64,000 bases of DNA. Source: Aliarcobacter faecis. Lineage in GTDB: Bacteria > Campylobacterota > Campylobacteria > Campylobacterales > Arcobacteraceae. Position 1 is the stretch's first letter. Every line of letters starts with the position of its first letter. The notes beneath the pieces were generated by a model. The model was given only the letters and a program-made list of their open reading frames with translations, made no database searches and had not been told where the DNA came from. The translations under genes and the position numbers were made by a program. The stretch lies in the NCBI RefSeq assembly GCF_013201705.1, contig NZ_CP053837.1:2108001-2172000 (forward strand), in the 5' to 3' direction. Of the stretch, positions 37,739 to 46,820 are shown one piece after another.

Positions 37739-38407
37739 TTATGATTGAACTATATCTCCTCCAACTTGTGCAAATTGTAATAATCTAGCAATAGATACTG
37801 CTCTATCAGCAATTTTTTCCAATCTTCTTAAACTACTTAAAATATCAAAATACTCTTTTGATAAATCTAACTTTTTAGTAATTAGTTTTAAAATATTTTT
37901 CTCTATCATTAAATATAAATCATCTGTTTTACTCTCTTCAACAACAACCCTATGATACTTCTCTTCTATTTGCTTTTCATCTTTTTCATCAATAATTGAA
38001 GTTGCCGTTTGTAAAGATAAAAGAGCTGATTTTAAAAGAGGTATAGTATATTCTAAAATTATTGCTGTATCCAAATCATTTGAATAAGATTTTTTAAACA
38101 TCTTTGCAAAATCTTTTGTATTCGCAGCTGTTCGTACTAACTCATTTGTAATTTTTAAAAAAGAGACTAATCTTCTTAAATCTTTTGCTTCTGGTGAATA
38201 TAAAGCCAAAGTTCCAACAATAATATTATCTATCTCATTTGATTTTAAAAGAATTTTTTTCTCACTAATTTCTACATTACTTAAATCTTCAATCTTTCTA
38301 TCATTTAAAGCTTTTAAACAAATCTCTAAAGCTTCAACTACTCCTAGCCCTATTTTTTGAATCTCTTCTTTTACTTTTACTAATTTTGCTTCATATGGTT
38401 TTAACAT
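37739..38407 (-). CDS. phoU: Phosphate transport regulator PhoU
   Basis: Helical regulator that connects the Pst transporter with its sensor kinase. The 222-residue protein has the two PhoU three-helix repeats with metal-binding acidic segments (YSPEAKDLRRLVSFLKITNELVR in the first, SSLRRLEKIADRAVSIARLL in the second). Its ATG overlaps the pstB stop by one base. Its place next to pstB and upstream of a kinase-regulator pair is the classical Pho arrangement. Confidence 0.93.
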   Translation of the reverse strand: MLKPYEAKLVKVKEEIQKIGLGVVEALEICLKALNDRKIEDLSNVEISEKKILLKSNEIDNIIVGTLALYSPEAKDLRRLVSFLKITNELVRTAANTKDFAKMFKKSYSNDLDTAIILEYTIPLLKSALLSLQTATSIIDEKDEKQIEEKYHRVVVEESKTDDLYLMIEKNILKLITKKLDLSKEYFDILSSLRRLEKIADRAVSIARLLQFAQVGGDIVQS

Positions 38408-39189
38408 TATCCAAATCTCCCTGTTATATAATCTTCTGTTTTTTTATTGTGTGGATTAATAAAAATTGTCTCTGTTATATCGTACTCTATTAGTTTTCCT
38501 AAATGAAAAAAAGCTGTATAATCAGCTACACGTGCTGCTTGTTGCATATTATGAGTTACTGTTATAATTGTATAATCTTGTTTTAATTCAAGCATTAAAG
38601 CTTCTATTTTTTCTGTTGAAATTGGATCAAGTGCAGATGTTGGTTCATCCATCAAAATAATCTCTGGTCTAATTGCAATTGTTCTAGCAATACAAAGTCT
38701 TTGTTGCTGACCTCCTGAAAGTGAAGTTCCAGGGTTTTGTAATTTATCTTTTACTTCATTCCAAAGTCCAGATTTAATTAATGAAGTTTCAACTAATTCA
38801 TCACAATCTTTTCCTTTTCTTGTCAGCCCATGTTTTAATGGTGCATAAGCAACATTATCATAGATTGATTTTGGGAAAGGGTTTGGTTGTTGAAATACCA
38901 TTCCAACTTTTTTTCTAACACTAACCTCATCTACATCTTTATCATAGATATTTTTTTTATCAATTATGATTTTTCCATCTATTTTTACAATAGGAATTAA
39001 ATCATTCATTCTATTGATACATCTTAGAAATGTTGATTTCCCACAACCTGATGGTCCAATTAAAGCTGTAATCTTATTTTGATATAAATTTACATCTATA
39101 TCAAATAAAGCTTGATTTGAACCATAAAATAGATTTAAATTTTTTACATCTATTTTTGATTTAATTTCATTATTTAGTTCTTTTTGCAT
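38407..39189 (-). CDS. pstB: Phosphate ABC transporter ATPase PstB
   Basis: ATPase of the high-affinity phosphate transporter. The 260-residue protein has Walker [10 protein letters not shown] (about 43), the signature [16 protein letters not shown] (about 157) and Walker [13 protein letters not shown], with the switch histidine in VTHNMQQ. The PstB-specific [11 protein letters not shown] and [18 protein letters not shown] are present. Confidence 0.97.
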   Translation of the reverse strand: MQKELNNEIKSKIDVKNLNLFYGSNQALFDIDVNLYQNKITALIGPSGCGKSTFLRCINRMNDLIPIVKIDGKIIIDKKNIYDKDVDEVSVRKKVGMVFQQPNPFPKSIYDNVAYAPLKHGLTRKGKDCDELVETSLIKSGLWNEVKDKLQNPGTSLSGGQQQRLCIARTIAIRPEIILMDEPTSALDPISTEKIEALMLELKQDYTIITVTHNMQQAARVADYTAFFHLGKLIEYDITETIFINPHNKKTEDYITGRFG

Positions 39190-39199
39190 TTTTTTCCTT

Positions 39200-40387
39200 T
39201 TACCATTTTACTTCTAATTTTTTTCGCAAAATTATTGCTATTGCATTTAGTGAAATTAAGATTATCAATAAAACTAAAATTCCTGCGGCTGTTTTTTCTA
39301 TATACATTCCCTCAGGCATTCCAGCCCAGGTAAATAGCTGTGCAGGCATAACTGTTGCCGCTTGTGTAACCATAGTTGGAGCATCTGGAATAAATGCAAT
39401 CATACCTATAATAATCAATGGAGCAGTCTCTCCCATAGCTTGAGCCAAACCAATAATTGAACCTGTCATTATCCCTGGAAATGCAAGTGGCAATACATGG
39501 TCTCTTGTTACTTGAATTTTATTTAATCCTAAACCATATCCAGCTTGTCTAATACTATCTGGAACTGCTCTTAATGCTGCTCTTGAACTAACAATAATAA
39601 TTGGAAGAGTCATAAGAGCAAGAGTTAATCCTCCAACTAAAGGAGAACTTCGTGGAACTCCAAAAAGATTTATAAATATTGCTAATCCTAAAAGCCCAAA
39701 TAATATAGATGGTATTGCAGCAAGGTTATTTATATTGATTTCAATAAATCTTGTAAATTTATTATCTCCTGCGAACTCTTCAAGATAAATTGCAGTCATA
39801 ACTCCAATAGGAAATGCTACAAGCATAGTTATCATTAAAGTTAAAATAGAGCCAACTACACTTGAAAAAATACCTGCATATTCAGGAATTTTAGAATCCC
39901 CATTTGTAAAAAATATTGAGTTAAACTTTTTATCTATTAAACCCTTTGCATATAACTCATCAACTAAAAATTTATCTTTATCTTTTAAATTATGGTTATG
40001 ATTTTTCAGATATTGATCAACTTGACTAGACGCTAAAATCCAAAGATTTTGTGTACTATTCATATATGTTGGATTTTCCTCTACTAACTTTGAAAGATCT
40101 CTAAGAGCTGCTCTTGAAACTAAATTCCTATACTCTAAAGGAACAGCAAGTCTTGCATCTTCTAAGGTTTTTTCATTAAAAGTTATATCTACTTTTATAT
40201 ATGCTATATTAAATGCTGGGATTCCCTTTCCAATCATATCAAAAAGGAAGAAAACTAAAAATGCTATAGAAAAGATTAAAGAAGTTAATGTAAACTTTTT
40301 AAATCTTGCCGCACTTTTATGTCTATATTTTAAAGTTGGATCATAAAATGGATTATCTTGCTTATTTTTCTTTTTTCTTTTTATCAT
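39200..40387 (-). CDS. pstA: Phosphate ABC transporter permease PstA
   Basis: Inner-membrane permease. At 395 residues it is about 100 longer than E. coli PstA because of a large soluble insertion (about 70-165) between the first helix and the permease core; such long forms are known. The core has the PstA stretches [17 protein letters not shown] and [15 protein letters not shown]. It overlaps pstC by four bases. Confidence 0.94.
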   Translation of the reverse strand: MIKRKKKNKQDNPFYDPTLKYRHKSAARFKKFTLTSLIFSIAFLVFFLFDMIGKGIPAFNIAYIKVDITFNEKTLEDARLAVPLEYRNLVSRAALRDLSKLVEENPTYMNSTQNLWILASSQVDQYLKNHNHNLKDKDKFLVDELYAKGLIDKKFNSIFFTNGDSKIPEYAGIFSSVVGSILTLMITMLVAFPIGVMTAIYLEEFAGDNKFTRFIEININNLAAIPSILFGLLGLAIFINLFGVPRSSPLVGGLTLALMTLPIIIVSSRAALRAVPDSIRQAGYGLGLNKIQVTRDHVLPLAFPGIMTGSIIGLAQAMGETAPLIIIGMIAFIPDAPTMVTQAATVMPAQLFTWAGMPEGMYIEKTAAGILVLLIILISLNAIAIILRKKLEVKW

Positions 40388-41316
40388 AATGTATTCACTT
40401 TATATTTTTCTTTAAATTTTCTTATTAATGACAAGGAAATCATATTTAATATCAAAGTCACAATAAATAACATAAGCCCTAAAGCAAAAGCACTTAAAGT
40501 CTCTGGTGAATTAAATTCAAAATCTCCAACAAGACTATTTACTATTGTAACTGTAACTGTTGTCATATCTTCAAGAGGATTTATAGATAAATTTGGTCGC
40601 AGACCTGCTGCCATAACAACAATCATAGTTTCACCTAAAGCTCTTGAGAGTGCTAAAAGTGAAGCTGAGATAATTCCTGGCATTGCACTAGGAATTACTA
40701 TATTTCTTATAGTTTCTGCTTGAGTCATTCCCAGACCAAAAGCTGCTTTTCTTTGACTATCAGGAACAGCTCTTATAACATCATCTGAAAGTGATGAAAC
40801 TAAAGGAATAATCATAATTCCCATAACAATTCCTGATGCTAAAGCACTATTAAATGTTGCTTCAAGTCCAAAAAAAGCTGCTACTTTTACAACAAATGGA
40901 GCAACTGTAACAGCTGCAAAGAAACCATAAACAACAGTTGGAATACCAGCAAGAACTTCTAAAAGTGGTTTTAAATAGTCTCTTAATTTTGGACTTGCAT
41001 ATTCACTCATGTATATAGCACTTCCAAGCCCTATTGGAATAGCTACAAGTAAAGCTATAATTGTAATTACAAATGTTCCTGCAAATATCGGCAATGCTCC
41101 AAATTGGCTATTAGCAACTCCTGGACTCCAAGTAGTACCAGTTAAAAAGTACCAAAAGCTTCGTAACTTAAAAAACTCTATTGATTCAAATAAAATTGAA
41201 AATAAAATTCCAAAAGTTGTCAAAATAGAGATACCAGCTGCAAAAATAAGTGTATATTTTATAAGCTTTTCATTTATTTCTCTTCGTTTTTTTTGTGATT
41301 GAAAACTACTCAACAA
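40384..41316 (-). CDS. pstC: Phosphate ABC transporter permease PstC
   Basis: Partner permease of PstA. The 310-residue protein has six hydrophobic segments, and the family motifs SEYASPKLRDYLKPLLEVLAG and AVPDSQRKAAFGLGMT are present with LSRALGETMIV near the end. It begins a block separated from pstS by a terminator and has its own Pho-box-like site upstream. Confidence 0.95.
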   Translation of the reverse strand: MLSSFQSQKKRREINEKLIKYTLIFAAGISILTTFGILFSILFESIEFFKLRSFWYFLTGTTWSPGVANSQFGALPIFAGTFVITIIALLVAIPIGLGSAIYMSEYASPKLRDYLKPLLEVLAGIPTVVYGFFAAVTVAPFVVKVAAFFGLEATFNSALASGIVMGIMIIPLVSSLSDDVIRAVPDSQRKAAFGLGMTQAETIRNIVIPSAMPGIISASLLALSRALGETMIVVMAAGLRPNLSINPLEDMTTVTVTIVNSLVGDFEFNSPETLSAFALGLMLFIVTLILNMISLSLIRKFKEKYKVNTL

Positions 41317-41355
41317 AATTGACCTTTGTATTGAATTTTTAAAAGTTTAAATAAA

Positions 41356-41377
41356 TTTAATTACATCTCGATTACAA
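41356..41377 (-). promoter_or_regulatory. Pho-box-like repeat upstream of pstC
   Basis: On the minus strand TTGTAATCGAG is followed directly by ATGTAATTAAA: two 11-bp units with a shared TGTAAT core, the spacing used by PhoB-type regulators. It lies about 40-60 bases upstream of pstC. Confidence 0.5.
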
Positions 41378-41429
41378 ATACTAAAAATATTAATTTATAT
41401 TTATGTTAGTAATAAAATATTAGACAGTA

Positions 41430-41463
41430 AATAAAAAGAGGTTATTTTCCTCTTTTTATTTTA
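41430..41463 (-). terminator. Terminator after pstS
   Basis: AATAAAAAGAGG and CCTCTTTTTATT form a long stem followed by T-rich sequence on the minus strand. Readthrough or the separate pstC site would set the downstream level, leaving the binding protein in excess. Confidence 0.75.
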
Positions 41464-41466
41464 TGA

Positions 41467-42522
41467 TTAGTGTTTTAAATCTTCTACTTTTAATTTTTCA
41501 CTATTTAAAACTTTTTCTCTAGCTTTTGCTCTTACTTCATCAGTTAAAGGGATAAGTCCAATTTCTGTTAAGATTCCATCTTTACCAATCATTTTTTCAG
41601 ATACAAAAAGTTTTGTATATTGGCTTAAAGCAGGAACATCTTTTAAATGTTCATTTTTAATATAAAAATACATAGATCTAGCAACTGGATATTTAGCACT
41701 TGAAATAGTTTCAACAGTTGGTAAAATCTCATCAATACTAAGAGCTACTACTTTATCTTTATTTTCTTCTAAAAAAGAGTATCCAAAAATACCAATAGCA
41801 GACTCATTTTTTGTAAGTTTTTGAACAATAAGGTTATCATTTTCACCAGATTCTACATAAACACCATCTGTTCTAAGTTCAGAATATGCTTTATATTTTT
41901 TATTTGAAACTTCATCTTTCTTAAACAAATCTGTATAAACTGCTTTTTTCTCAAATACATTTTGAAGAACTAACTCTTCAAATGAATCTCTAGTTCCTGA
42001 TGATTTTGGTGGTCCATAAACAATAATTTCTCTAGAAGGTAGACTAGAATCAATATCTGACCACTTTTTATATGGATTATCTATTAAAGATTTACCATCT
42101 TTTGAAGGAACCTCTTTTGCAACTGCTAAAGCTAACTGCTCTTTTGTTACATTAAAACTTTTCACTTTTGATGATTGTGCAATAGCAATACCATCAAATC
42201 CTATTATTGCTTCAGTAATATCTGTTACACCATTTTCTTTACAAGTTTCAAACTCTTTTTCTTTCATTTTTCTTGAAGCATTTACAATATCTGGACTGTT
42301 TATATCAACTCCAGCACAAAATAGTTTTATTCCTCCACCTGTTCCTGTTGATTCAACAACAGGAGTTGGAAATTTTGTTGTGGCTCCAAACTCTTCAGCT
42401 ACACTTGATGAAAAAGGATAAACTGTTGATGAACCAACAATTTTAATTTGATCTCTTGCACTTAAAGATGATACCAATAATGTACTTGCTATTAAAGCAA
42501 TATATGATTTTTTTAAATTCAT
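41467..42522 (-). CDS. pstS: Periplasmic phosphate-binding protein PstS
   Basis: Captures phosphate for the transporter. The 351-residue protein has a signal peptide (LKKSYIALIASTLLVSSLSA) and the PstS hallmarks IVGSSTVYPFSSSVAEEF, ESTGTGGGIKLFCAG and the phosphate loop PPKSSGTRDSF (about 176). It heads the operon, with a Pho-box-like site about 45 bases upstream and a terminator behind it. Confidence 0.95.
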   Translation of the reverse strand: MNLKKSYIALIASTLLVSSLSARDQIKIVGSSTVYPFSSSVAEEFGATTKFPTPVVESTGTGGGIKLFCAGVDINSPDIVNASRKMKEKEFETCKENGVTDITEAIIGFDGIAIAQSSKVKSFNVTKEQLALAVAKEVPSKDGKSLIDNPYKKWSDIDSSLPSREIIVYGPPKSSGTRDSFEELVLQNVFEKKAVYTDLFKKDEVSNKKYKAYSELRTDGVYVESGENDNLIVQKLTKNESAIGIFGYSFLEENKDKVVALSIDEILPTVETISSAKYPVARSMYFYIKNEHLKDVPALSQYTKLFVSEKMIGKDGILTEIGLIPLTDEVRAKAREKVLNSEKLKVEDLKH

Positions 42523-42564
42523 TTTTTCTCCGATAAATTTATTTACCTTGGAATTTTAATAGTG

Positions 42565-42586
42565 CTTGATTACAGTTTGGTTACTT
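42565..42586 (-). promoter_or_regulatory. Pho-box-like repeat upstream of pstS
   Basis: On the minus strand AAGTAACCAAA is followed by CTGTAATCAAG: two 11-bp units sharing a GTAA-C-A core. The second unit matches the first unit before pstC in 9 of 11 positions. Confidence 0.55.
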
Positions 42587-42642
42587 GTAGTTTGATAAGT
42601 TTATATTTGTTAGTAAATCTTTTTTTATTTATATTTTATATT

Positions 42643-42675
42643 AAAAAAGAATAGAGAGATTAATCCTCTATTCTT
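42643..42675 (-). terminator. Terminator overlapping the hom stop codon
   Basis: AGAATAGAG and CTCTATTCT form a stem that includes the end of hom and is followed by TTTTT on the minus strand, upstream of the pstS promoter. Confidence 0.8.
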
Positions 42676-43922
42676 ATCATTGCAGGTTTTTTAAGAACTA
42701 CTTGAGAGTGTTCAAGTTCATTTATAGCTTTTAAAATATCTTTTTCTATACAAGTGTGAGTTGTTAAAAGTAAGTTTGCTTTTTCATCTTTCTTAGATTT
42801 TTGCATCATATTTTCTATTGATATTGAATTGTCCCCAAAAACTTTAGCAACTTTTGCTAAAGTTCCAGATTTATCGGCAACTTCAAGTCTTAAATAATAT
42901 TTTGTTCTTATTTCATCTTTTGGCATTAAAGTTGGTCTTTTCCCTATTTGCTTTTCAAAACCAAGCATAGCAGAACCTTTTCCTCTTCTAGCTATATCTA
43001 TTATATTTGCAATAACTGCACTAGCAGTTGCATCCCCACCTGCTCCTGCTCCATAATACATAGTCTCTCCAACTTTATCTCCAACAACAGAAATACCATT
43101 CATAACACCATCAACTTTTGCTATCATCTTCTCTTGAGGAATTAATACAGGATGAACTCTTAGTTCTATTTGATTTTCTACTTTTTTTGCAATTCCAAGA
43201 AGCTTAATGTTATACTCAAACTCTTTTGCAAACTCAATATCTGTTTTACTTATATTTTGGATACCTTCGATTAAAATCTCTTCAGGTTTTACATCAATTC
43301 CATAAGCAATAGAACCAAGAATTAATAACTTATGTGCCGTATCAAATCCACCAACATCAAAAGTAGGATCAGCTTCAGCATATCCTAAATCTTGAGCCTC
43401 TTTTAATATTACATCATAAGCTATACTTTCATTTATCATCTTTGTAAGCATATAGTTACAAGTTCCGTTCATAATTCCTTGAATCGATTTTATATTATTT
43501 GCACTAAGACCATCTCTTAAAGCGTTTATTATTGGAATTCCTCCAGCAACTGCTGCTTCAAACTCAAATGGTGTATCACTTGCAAGCTCTTGAAGTTCAT
43601 ATCTATGATATGCCAAAAGTGCTTTATTTGCAGTAACCACTGATTTACCATTTTCTAAAGCTTTTTTTACTATCTCATAAGGCTTTTCGATTCCACCCAT
43701 TAACTCAACTACAATATCAATACTTTCATCTTCAAGAACTCTTGATACATCAGTAGTTAATTCAATATCTACATCTCTTTTTTTGTTTAAATTTGAAACC
43801 ACTCCAATAGTAGGAACAATCTCAATCCCAGCTCTTGCAGTAATAATATTTTTATTATCTCTTAAAATATTTGCAACACTAGTTCCAACAGTTCCTACTC
43901 CAATAATTCCAACTTTTAACAT
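42660..43922 (-). CDS. hom: Homoserine dehydrogenase
   Basis: Reduces aspartate semialdehyde to homoserine for threonine and methionine synthesis. The 420-residue protein has the NAD(P) fold GIIGVGTVGTSV, the catalytic region GIMNGTCNYML (about 149) and LGYAEADPTFDVGG, and a C-terminal ACT domain (about 348-415) that normally senses threonine. Its AAAAGG ribosome site lies in the 3' arm of a 12-bp hairpin. It is the last gene of the rpmE-rsmI-rlmB-alaA-hom run. Confidence 0.95.
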   Translation of the reverse strand: MLKVGIIGVGTVGTSVANILRDNKNIITARAGIEIVPTIGVVSNLNKKRDVDIELTTDVSRVLEDESIDIVVELMGGIEKPYEIVKKALENGKSVVTANKALLAYHRYELQELASDTPFEFEAAVAGGIPIINALRDGLSANNIKSIQGIMNGTCNYMLTKMINESIAYDVILKEAQDLGYAEADPTFDVGGFDTAHKLLILGSIAYGIDVKPEEILIEGIQNISKTDIEFAKEFEYNIKLLGIAKKVENQIELRVHPVLIPQEKMIAKVDGVMNGISVVGDKVGETMYYGAGAGGDATASAVIANIIDIARRGKGSAMLGFEKQIGKRPTLMPKDEIRTKYYLRLEVADKSGTLAKVAKVFGDNSISIENMMQKSKKDEKANLLLTTHTCIEKDILKAINELEHSQVVLKKPAMIRIED

Positions 43923-43931
43923 ATCAATTAT

Positions 43932-43962
43932 CCTTTTAAATGGTTCCCATTTAAAAGGAACC
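43932..43962 (-). promoter_or_regulatory. Alternative hairpins that cover the hom ribosome binding site
   Basis: On the minus strand CCTTTTAAATGG pairs perfectly with CCATTTAAAAGG around a 3-base loop; the second arm contains the AAAAGG site of hom. An overlapping hairpin, GGTTCC with GGAACC, uses the same bases and excludes the first. The two could switch translation. Confidence 0.5.
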
Positions 43963-43980
43963 TTGTTTTTTCATATTTGT

Positions 43981-44076
43981 CTACTTTTTTAGCGAAGATT
44001 TAAAATCTTCTAAAAAGTAGCTTGTTCTTTAGAACTCTCTGTGAGAAAAATTCTAAAGGGCTTTGAGAACAAAGCC
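43981..44076. repeat. Cluster of three adjacent hairpins between alaA and hom
   Basis: Three hairpins stand almost end to end: CTACTTTTTTA...TAAAAAGTAG with inner palindrome GAAGATTTAAAATCTTC (43981-44020), CTTTAGAA/TTCTAAAG (44027-44058) and GGCTTTG-AGAA-CAAAGCC (44059-44076). None ends in a proper T-run, so simple termination does not explain them. Confidence 0.55.
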
Positions 44077-44083
44077 TTATTTA

Positions 44084-45292
44084 TTATAATGTTTTTAAAT
44101 ATCTCTTTATATTTTTTGCAGCTTGTCTAATTCTTTTTTCATTTTCAATTAGAGCTATTCTTACATATTGATCCCCATAATGTCCAAATCCAATACCAGG
44201 ACTAACAGCCACTTGAGCTTCTCTTAATAATTGTTTAGAGAACTCTAAACTTCCTAAATGTCTTGCTTTTTCAGGAATTTTTGCCCAAATAAACATAGAA
44301 GCATTTGGTTTATCCATAACCCAACCAGCTTCAGCAAAAGATTTAAGCATAACATCTCTTCTTTTTTCATATTTAGAAACTATCTCATCAACACACTCTT
44401 GTGGTCCATCAAGAGCAACAGTTGCAGCTATTTGAATAGGAGCAAACATTCCATAATCAAGCCAAGATTTAATTCTTTTTAAAGCACCTACAAGTTTTTC
44501 ATTTCCAACTATAAATCCAACTCTCCATCCAGCCATATTGTATGATTTACTTAAAGTAAAACACTCAACAGCAACATCTAAAGCACCTTCTGCTTGGAAA
44601 ATTGAAGGAGTTTTATATCCATCAAAAGTAATATCAGCATAAGCAATATCAGAGATTATATAAAATCTCTCTTTTTTAGCCATCGTTACAAGTTTTGTAT
44701 AAAACTCTGGTGTTACAGTTGCACAACTTGGATTGTGTGGGAAGTTTACAACTACATATTTTACTTTTGGAATAGATTCATCTATTGTTTTTTGTAAATT
44801 TTTAAAGAAAAGCTCTTCATCTACTTTAAACTCATTGTCAAACACTAATTCAAATTTATGTATTGCTGCTCCATTTAACATAAAAGCATAAGAGTGGATA
44901 GGATAAGTAGGATCAGGAACAACAGCAACATCTCCAACATTTACTATTGCTTGTACCAAATGTACATATCCCTCTTTTGAACCCATTGTTGCACAAGCAT
45001 GTTTATCTGGATCTAAAAAATCAACTCCATATTTTCTTTTATACCAATTACAAATTGCAAGTCTTAATTTATATATTCCAATACTTGCACTATAACCATA
45101 ATTCTTTGGTTTAGTTGATGCTTCTTTTAACTTATCAACTATATGTTTTGGTGTAGGACCATCAGGATTTCCCATAGAAAAATCTATTATATCTTCACCT
45201 TTTCTTCTAGCTTCCATTTTTATAGCATTTACTTCTGCAAATACATAGTTTGGAAGCCTTTTCATTCTCTCAAATTCAATTTCTGGAAACAT
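44084..45292 (-). CDS. alaA: AlaA-type aminotransferase
   Basis: Fold type I PLP aminotransferase that makes alanine from pyruvate or acts on related keto acids. The start is the ATG at 45292 behind AAGGAGTAATAAA, giving 402 residues; a longer frame from 45322 would overlap the upstream gene. Conserved points are DFSMGNPDGPTP (about 36), VVNFPHNPSCATV (about 183) and the cofactor lysine in TLSKSYNMAGWRVGF (about 244). It is followed by the hairpin cluster and hom. Confidence 0.9.
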   Translation of the reverse strand: MFPEIEFERMKRLPNYVFAEVNAIKMEARRKGEDIIDFSMGNPDGPTPKHIVDKLKEASTKPKNYGYSASIGIYKLRLAICNWYKRKYGVDFLDPDKHACATMGSKEGYVHLVQAIVNVGDVAVVPDPTYPIHSYAFMLNGAAIHKFELVFDNEFKVDEELFFKNLQKTIDESIPKVKYVVVNFPHNPSCATVTPEFYTKLVTMAKKERFYIISDIAYADITFDGYKTPSIFQAEGALDVAVECFTLSKSYNMAGWRVGFIVGNEKLVGALKRIKSWLDYGMFAPIQIAATVALDGPQECVDEIVSKYEKRRDVMLKSFAEAGWVMDKPNASMFIWAKIPEKARHLGSLEFSKQLLREAQVAVSPGIGFGHYGDQYVRIALIENEKRIRQAAKNIKRYLKTL

Positions 45293-45296
45293 TTTA

Positions 45297-46103
45297 TTAC
45301 TCCTTAGTAACAGTAAGCCCATTTTTAATATTTGTTAGGGCATAAAAATCATCTATTTTCATAAACTTAGCACCATTTGGAACTACTAGTTTTAAACTCT
45401 TTTCTAAACTCTCTTTTTCAACTACTTCAATAGCATTAAAACCTTTATCATAAAAGGTAACCAGTGGATACCAACTATTACCAGCATTTGAAGTAATATT
45501 TACTCTATACATACTTCCAAGCTCTATAAAATAAGGTTTTGAAGCTCTTTTTAAAACTACTTCATTTTGAGTAGTTAAATTCTCTGCTTTATATATTGAA
45601 GCGTTGCTTGAGTCAATATAATAACTCAACTTATTTCCCTCTTTTTTTATATCAACAACTCTACAGTTTGCACTTTTAAGTTCATTAGATATTTTAAGAG
45701 GGTTAATGGCGGCTGCAGTTTGTACTTTTATACTCCATTGTAGTTGATTATCAATTGTTGTTTGACTTTTTGTTGTATAGTTTTGAATTCCAACTACCTT
45801 TAGAATATCATTCATATTTTTAAAAGATATTTTAGGATTTGTATTAAAGTTAAAAGTTATTTCTGTTCCTGAACTTATATTTGAAACAACTTTCAAAAGA
45901 TTATTTTTTTCAAGTTCTTCTGATATTTTTGAATAATCCAATTTTCCATCTGTATAGAAATCTTGTTCATTTTTAAAGATATGATTTATCAAGTTTTTGT
46001 GAGTATTATAATCACTACTTCCTAAAATTCCTAAAACTGCTTGATTTATATCTGCATTTAAACTTACACATAAAACTGCACTTAATAGTAATTTTTTCAT
46101 CAT
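45297..46103 (-). CDS. Conserved periplasmic protein of unknown function
   Basis: The 268-residue protein has a short signal peptide (MMKKLLLSAVLCVSLNA) and no catalytic motif I recognise. It contains a WSIKVQT repeat-like region (about 125) and a mainly beta C-terminal half. A protein of the same kind sits between alaA and rlmB in Campylobacter jejuni, as I recall. It lies 13 bases after rlmB and 4 bases before the alaA start, so it is part of the operon. Confidence 0.78.
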   Translation of the reverse strand: MMKKLLLSAVLCVSLNADINQAVLGILGSSDYNTHKNLINHIFKNEQDFYTDGKLDYSKISEELEKNNLLKVVSNISSGTEITFNFNTNPKISFKNMNDILKVVGIQNYTTKSQTTIDNQLQWSIKVQTAAAINPLKISNELKSANCRVVDIKKEGNKLSYYIDSSNASIYKAENLTTQNEVVLKRASKPYFIELGSMYRVNITSNAGNSWYPLVTFYDKGFNAIEVVEKESLEKSLKLVVPNGAKFMKIDDFYALTNIKNGLTVTKE

Positions 46104-46116
46104 ATCCCTTTCTTAT

Positions 46117-46806
46117 TTATCTTTTTAAATTATAAATTAAAATTGCCGCTGCTGAACTTACATTTAATGAATCAAACTCTTGTTCCATTTTGATTGATAC
46201 CTTTAAATCTAGTTTTTTTGCAACTTTTGGACTAATTCCTTCACCCTCATTTCCTAAAAATAAGGCAACTTTATCAGTTTTTTCTATTTTCCCATATTTT
46301 TTAAGGTCAACTCCATCCATTGTTGCACCAATTAGAGTAAACCCGGCATCTATTAATTCACTTGCTAAATCTATACTTCTTGGATGAAGGCAAAAAGGTA
46401 AATCCAATAATGCTCCCGCACTTGTTCTTATAGTTCCAGAATTATTTATAGTTTTTATATTTGAAGCAATCATTCCTTGAACTCCTAATGAGTAAGCTGT
46501 TCTTGCGATTGCTCCGATATTTCCAACATCTGTAAGACCATCTAAAACCACAATAAAATTCATATTTTTCATCTCTTTTAATGGAGTATAATTATAATCG
46601 CTAAGTTTTAAAAGCATACCTTGATGATTTCCACCTTTTGCCAAAGCTTGAGCTTTTTGGTTATCTACTCTATGAATTTTTTTATTTAATTTTGCAAATC
46701 TTGAAAAAAGTTTACTATCAACTTCTTTTGATAAAAAAATCTCTTCTATTAGATTTGAGTGCTTTTCAAGCACATAAAGAACTATTTGTTTTCCGTATAT
46801 TATCAT
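46117..46806 (-). CDS. rlmB: 23S rRNA 2'-O-methyltransferase (TrmH/SpoU family)
   Basis: Methylates a guanosine ribose in 23S rRNA. The 229-residue protein has an N-terminal substrate-binding domain (about 1-75) and a SPOUT knot domain with motif 1 LDGLTDVGNIGAIARTA, motif 2 ALFLGNEGEGIS and motif 3 LNVSSAAAILIYNL. The exact nucleotide is inferred from family similarity to RlmB. It lies 14 bases behind rsmI. Confidence 0.88.
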   Translation of the reverse strand: MIIYGKQIVLYVLEKHSNLIEEIFLSKEVDSKLFSRFAKLNKKIHRVDNQKAQALAKGGNHQGMLLKLSDYNYTPLKEMKNMNFIVVLDGLTDVGNIGAIARTAYSLGVQGMIASNIKTINNSGTIRTSAGALLDLPFCLHPRSIDLASELIDAGFTLIGATMDGVDLKKYGKIEKTDKVALFLGNEGEGISPKVAKKLDLKVSIKMEQEFDSLNVSSAAAILIYNLKR

Positions 46807-46820
46807 TTTTTTCCGTTTAA

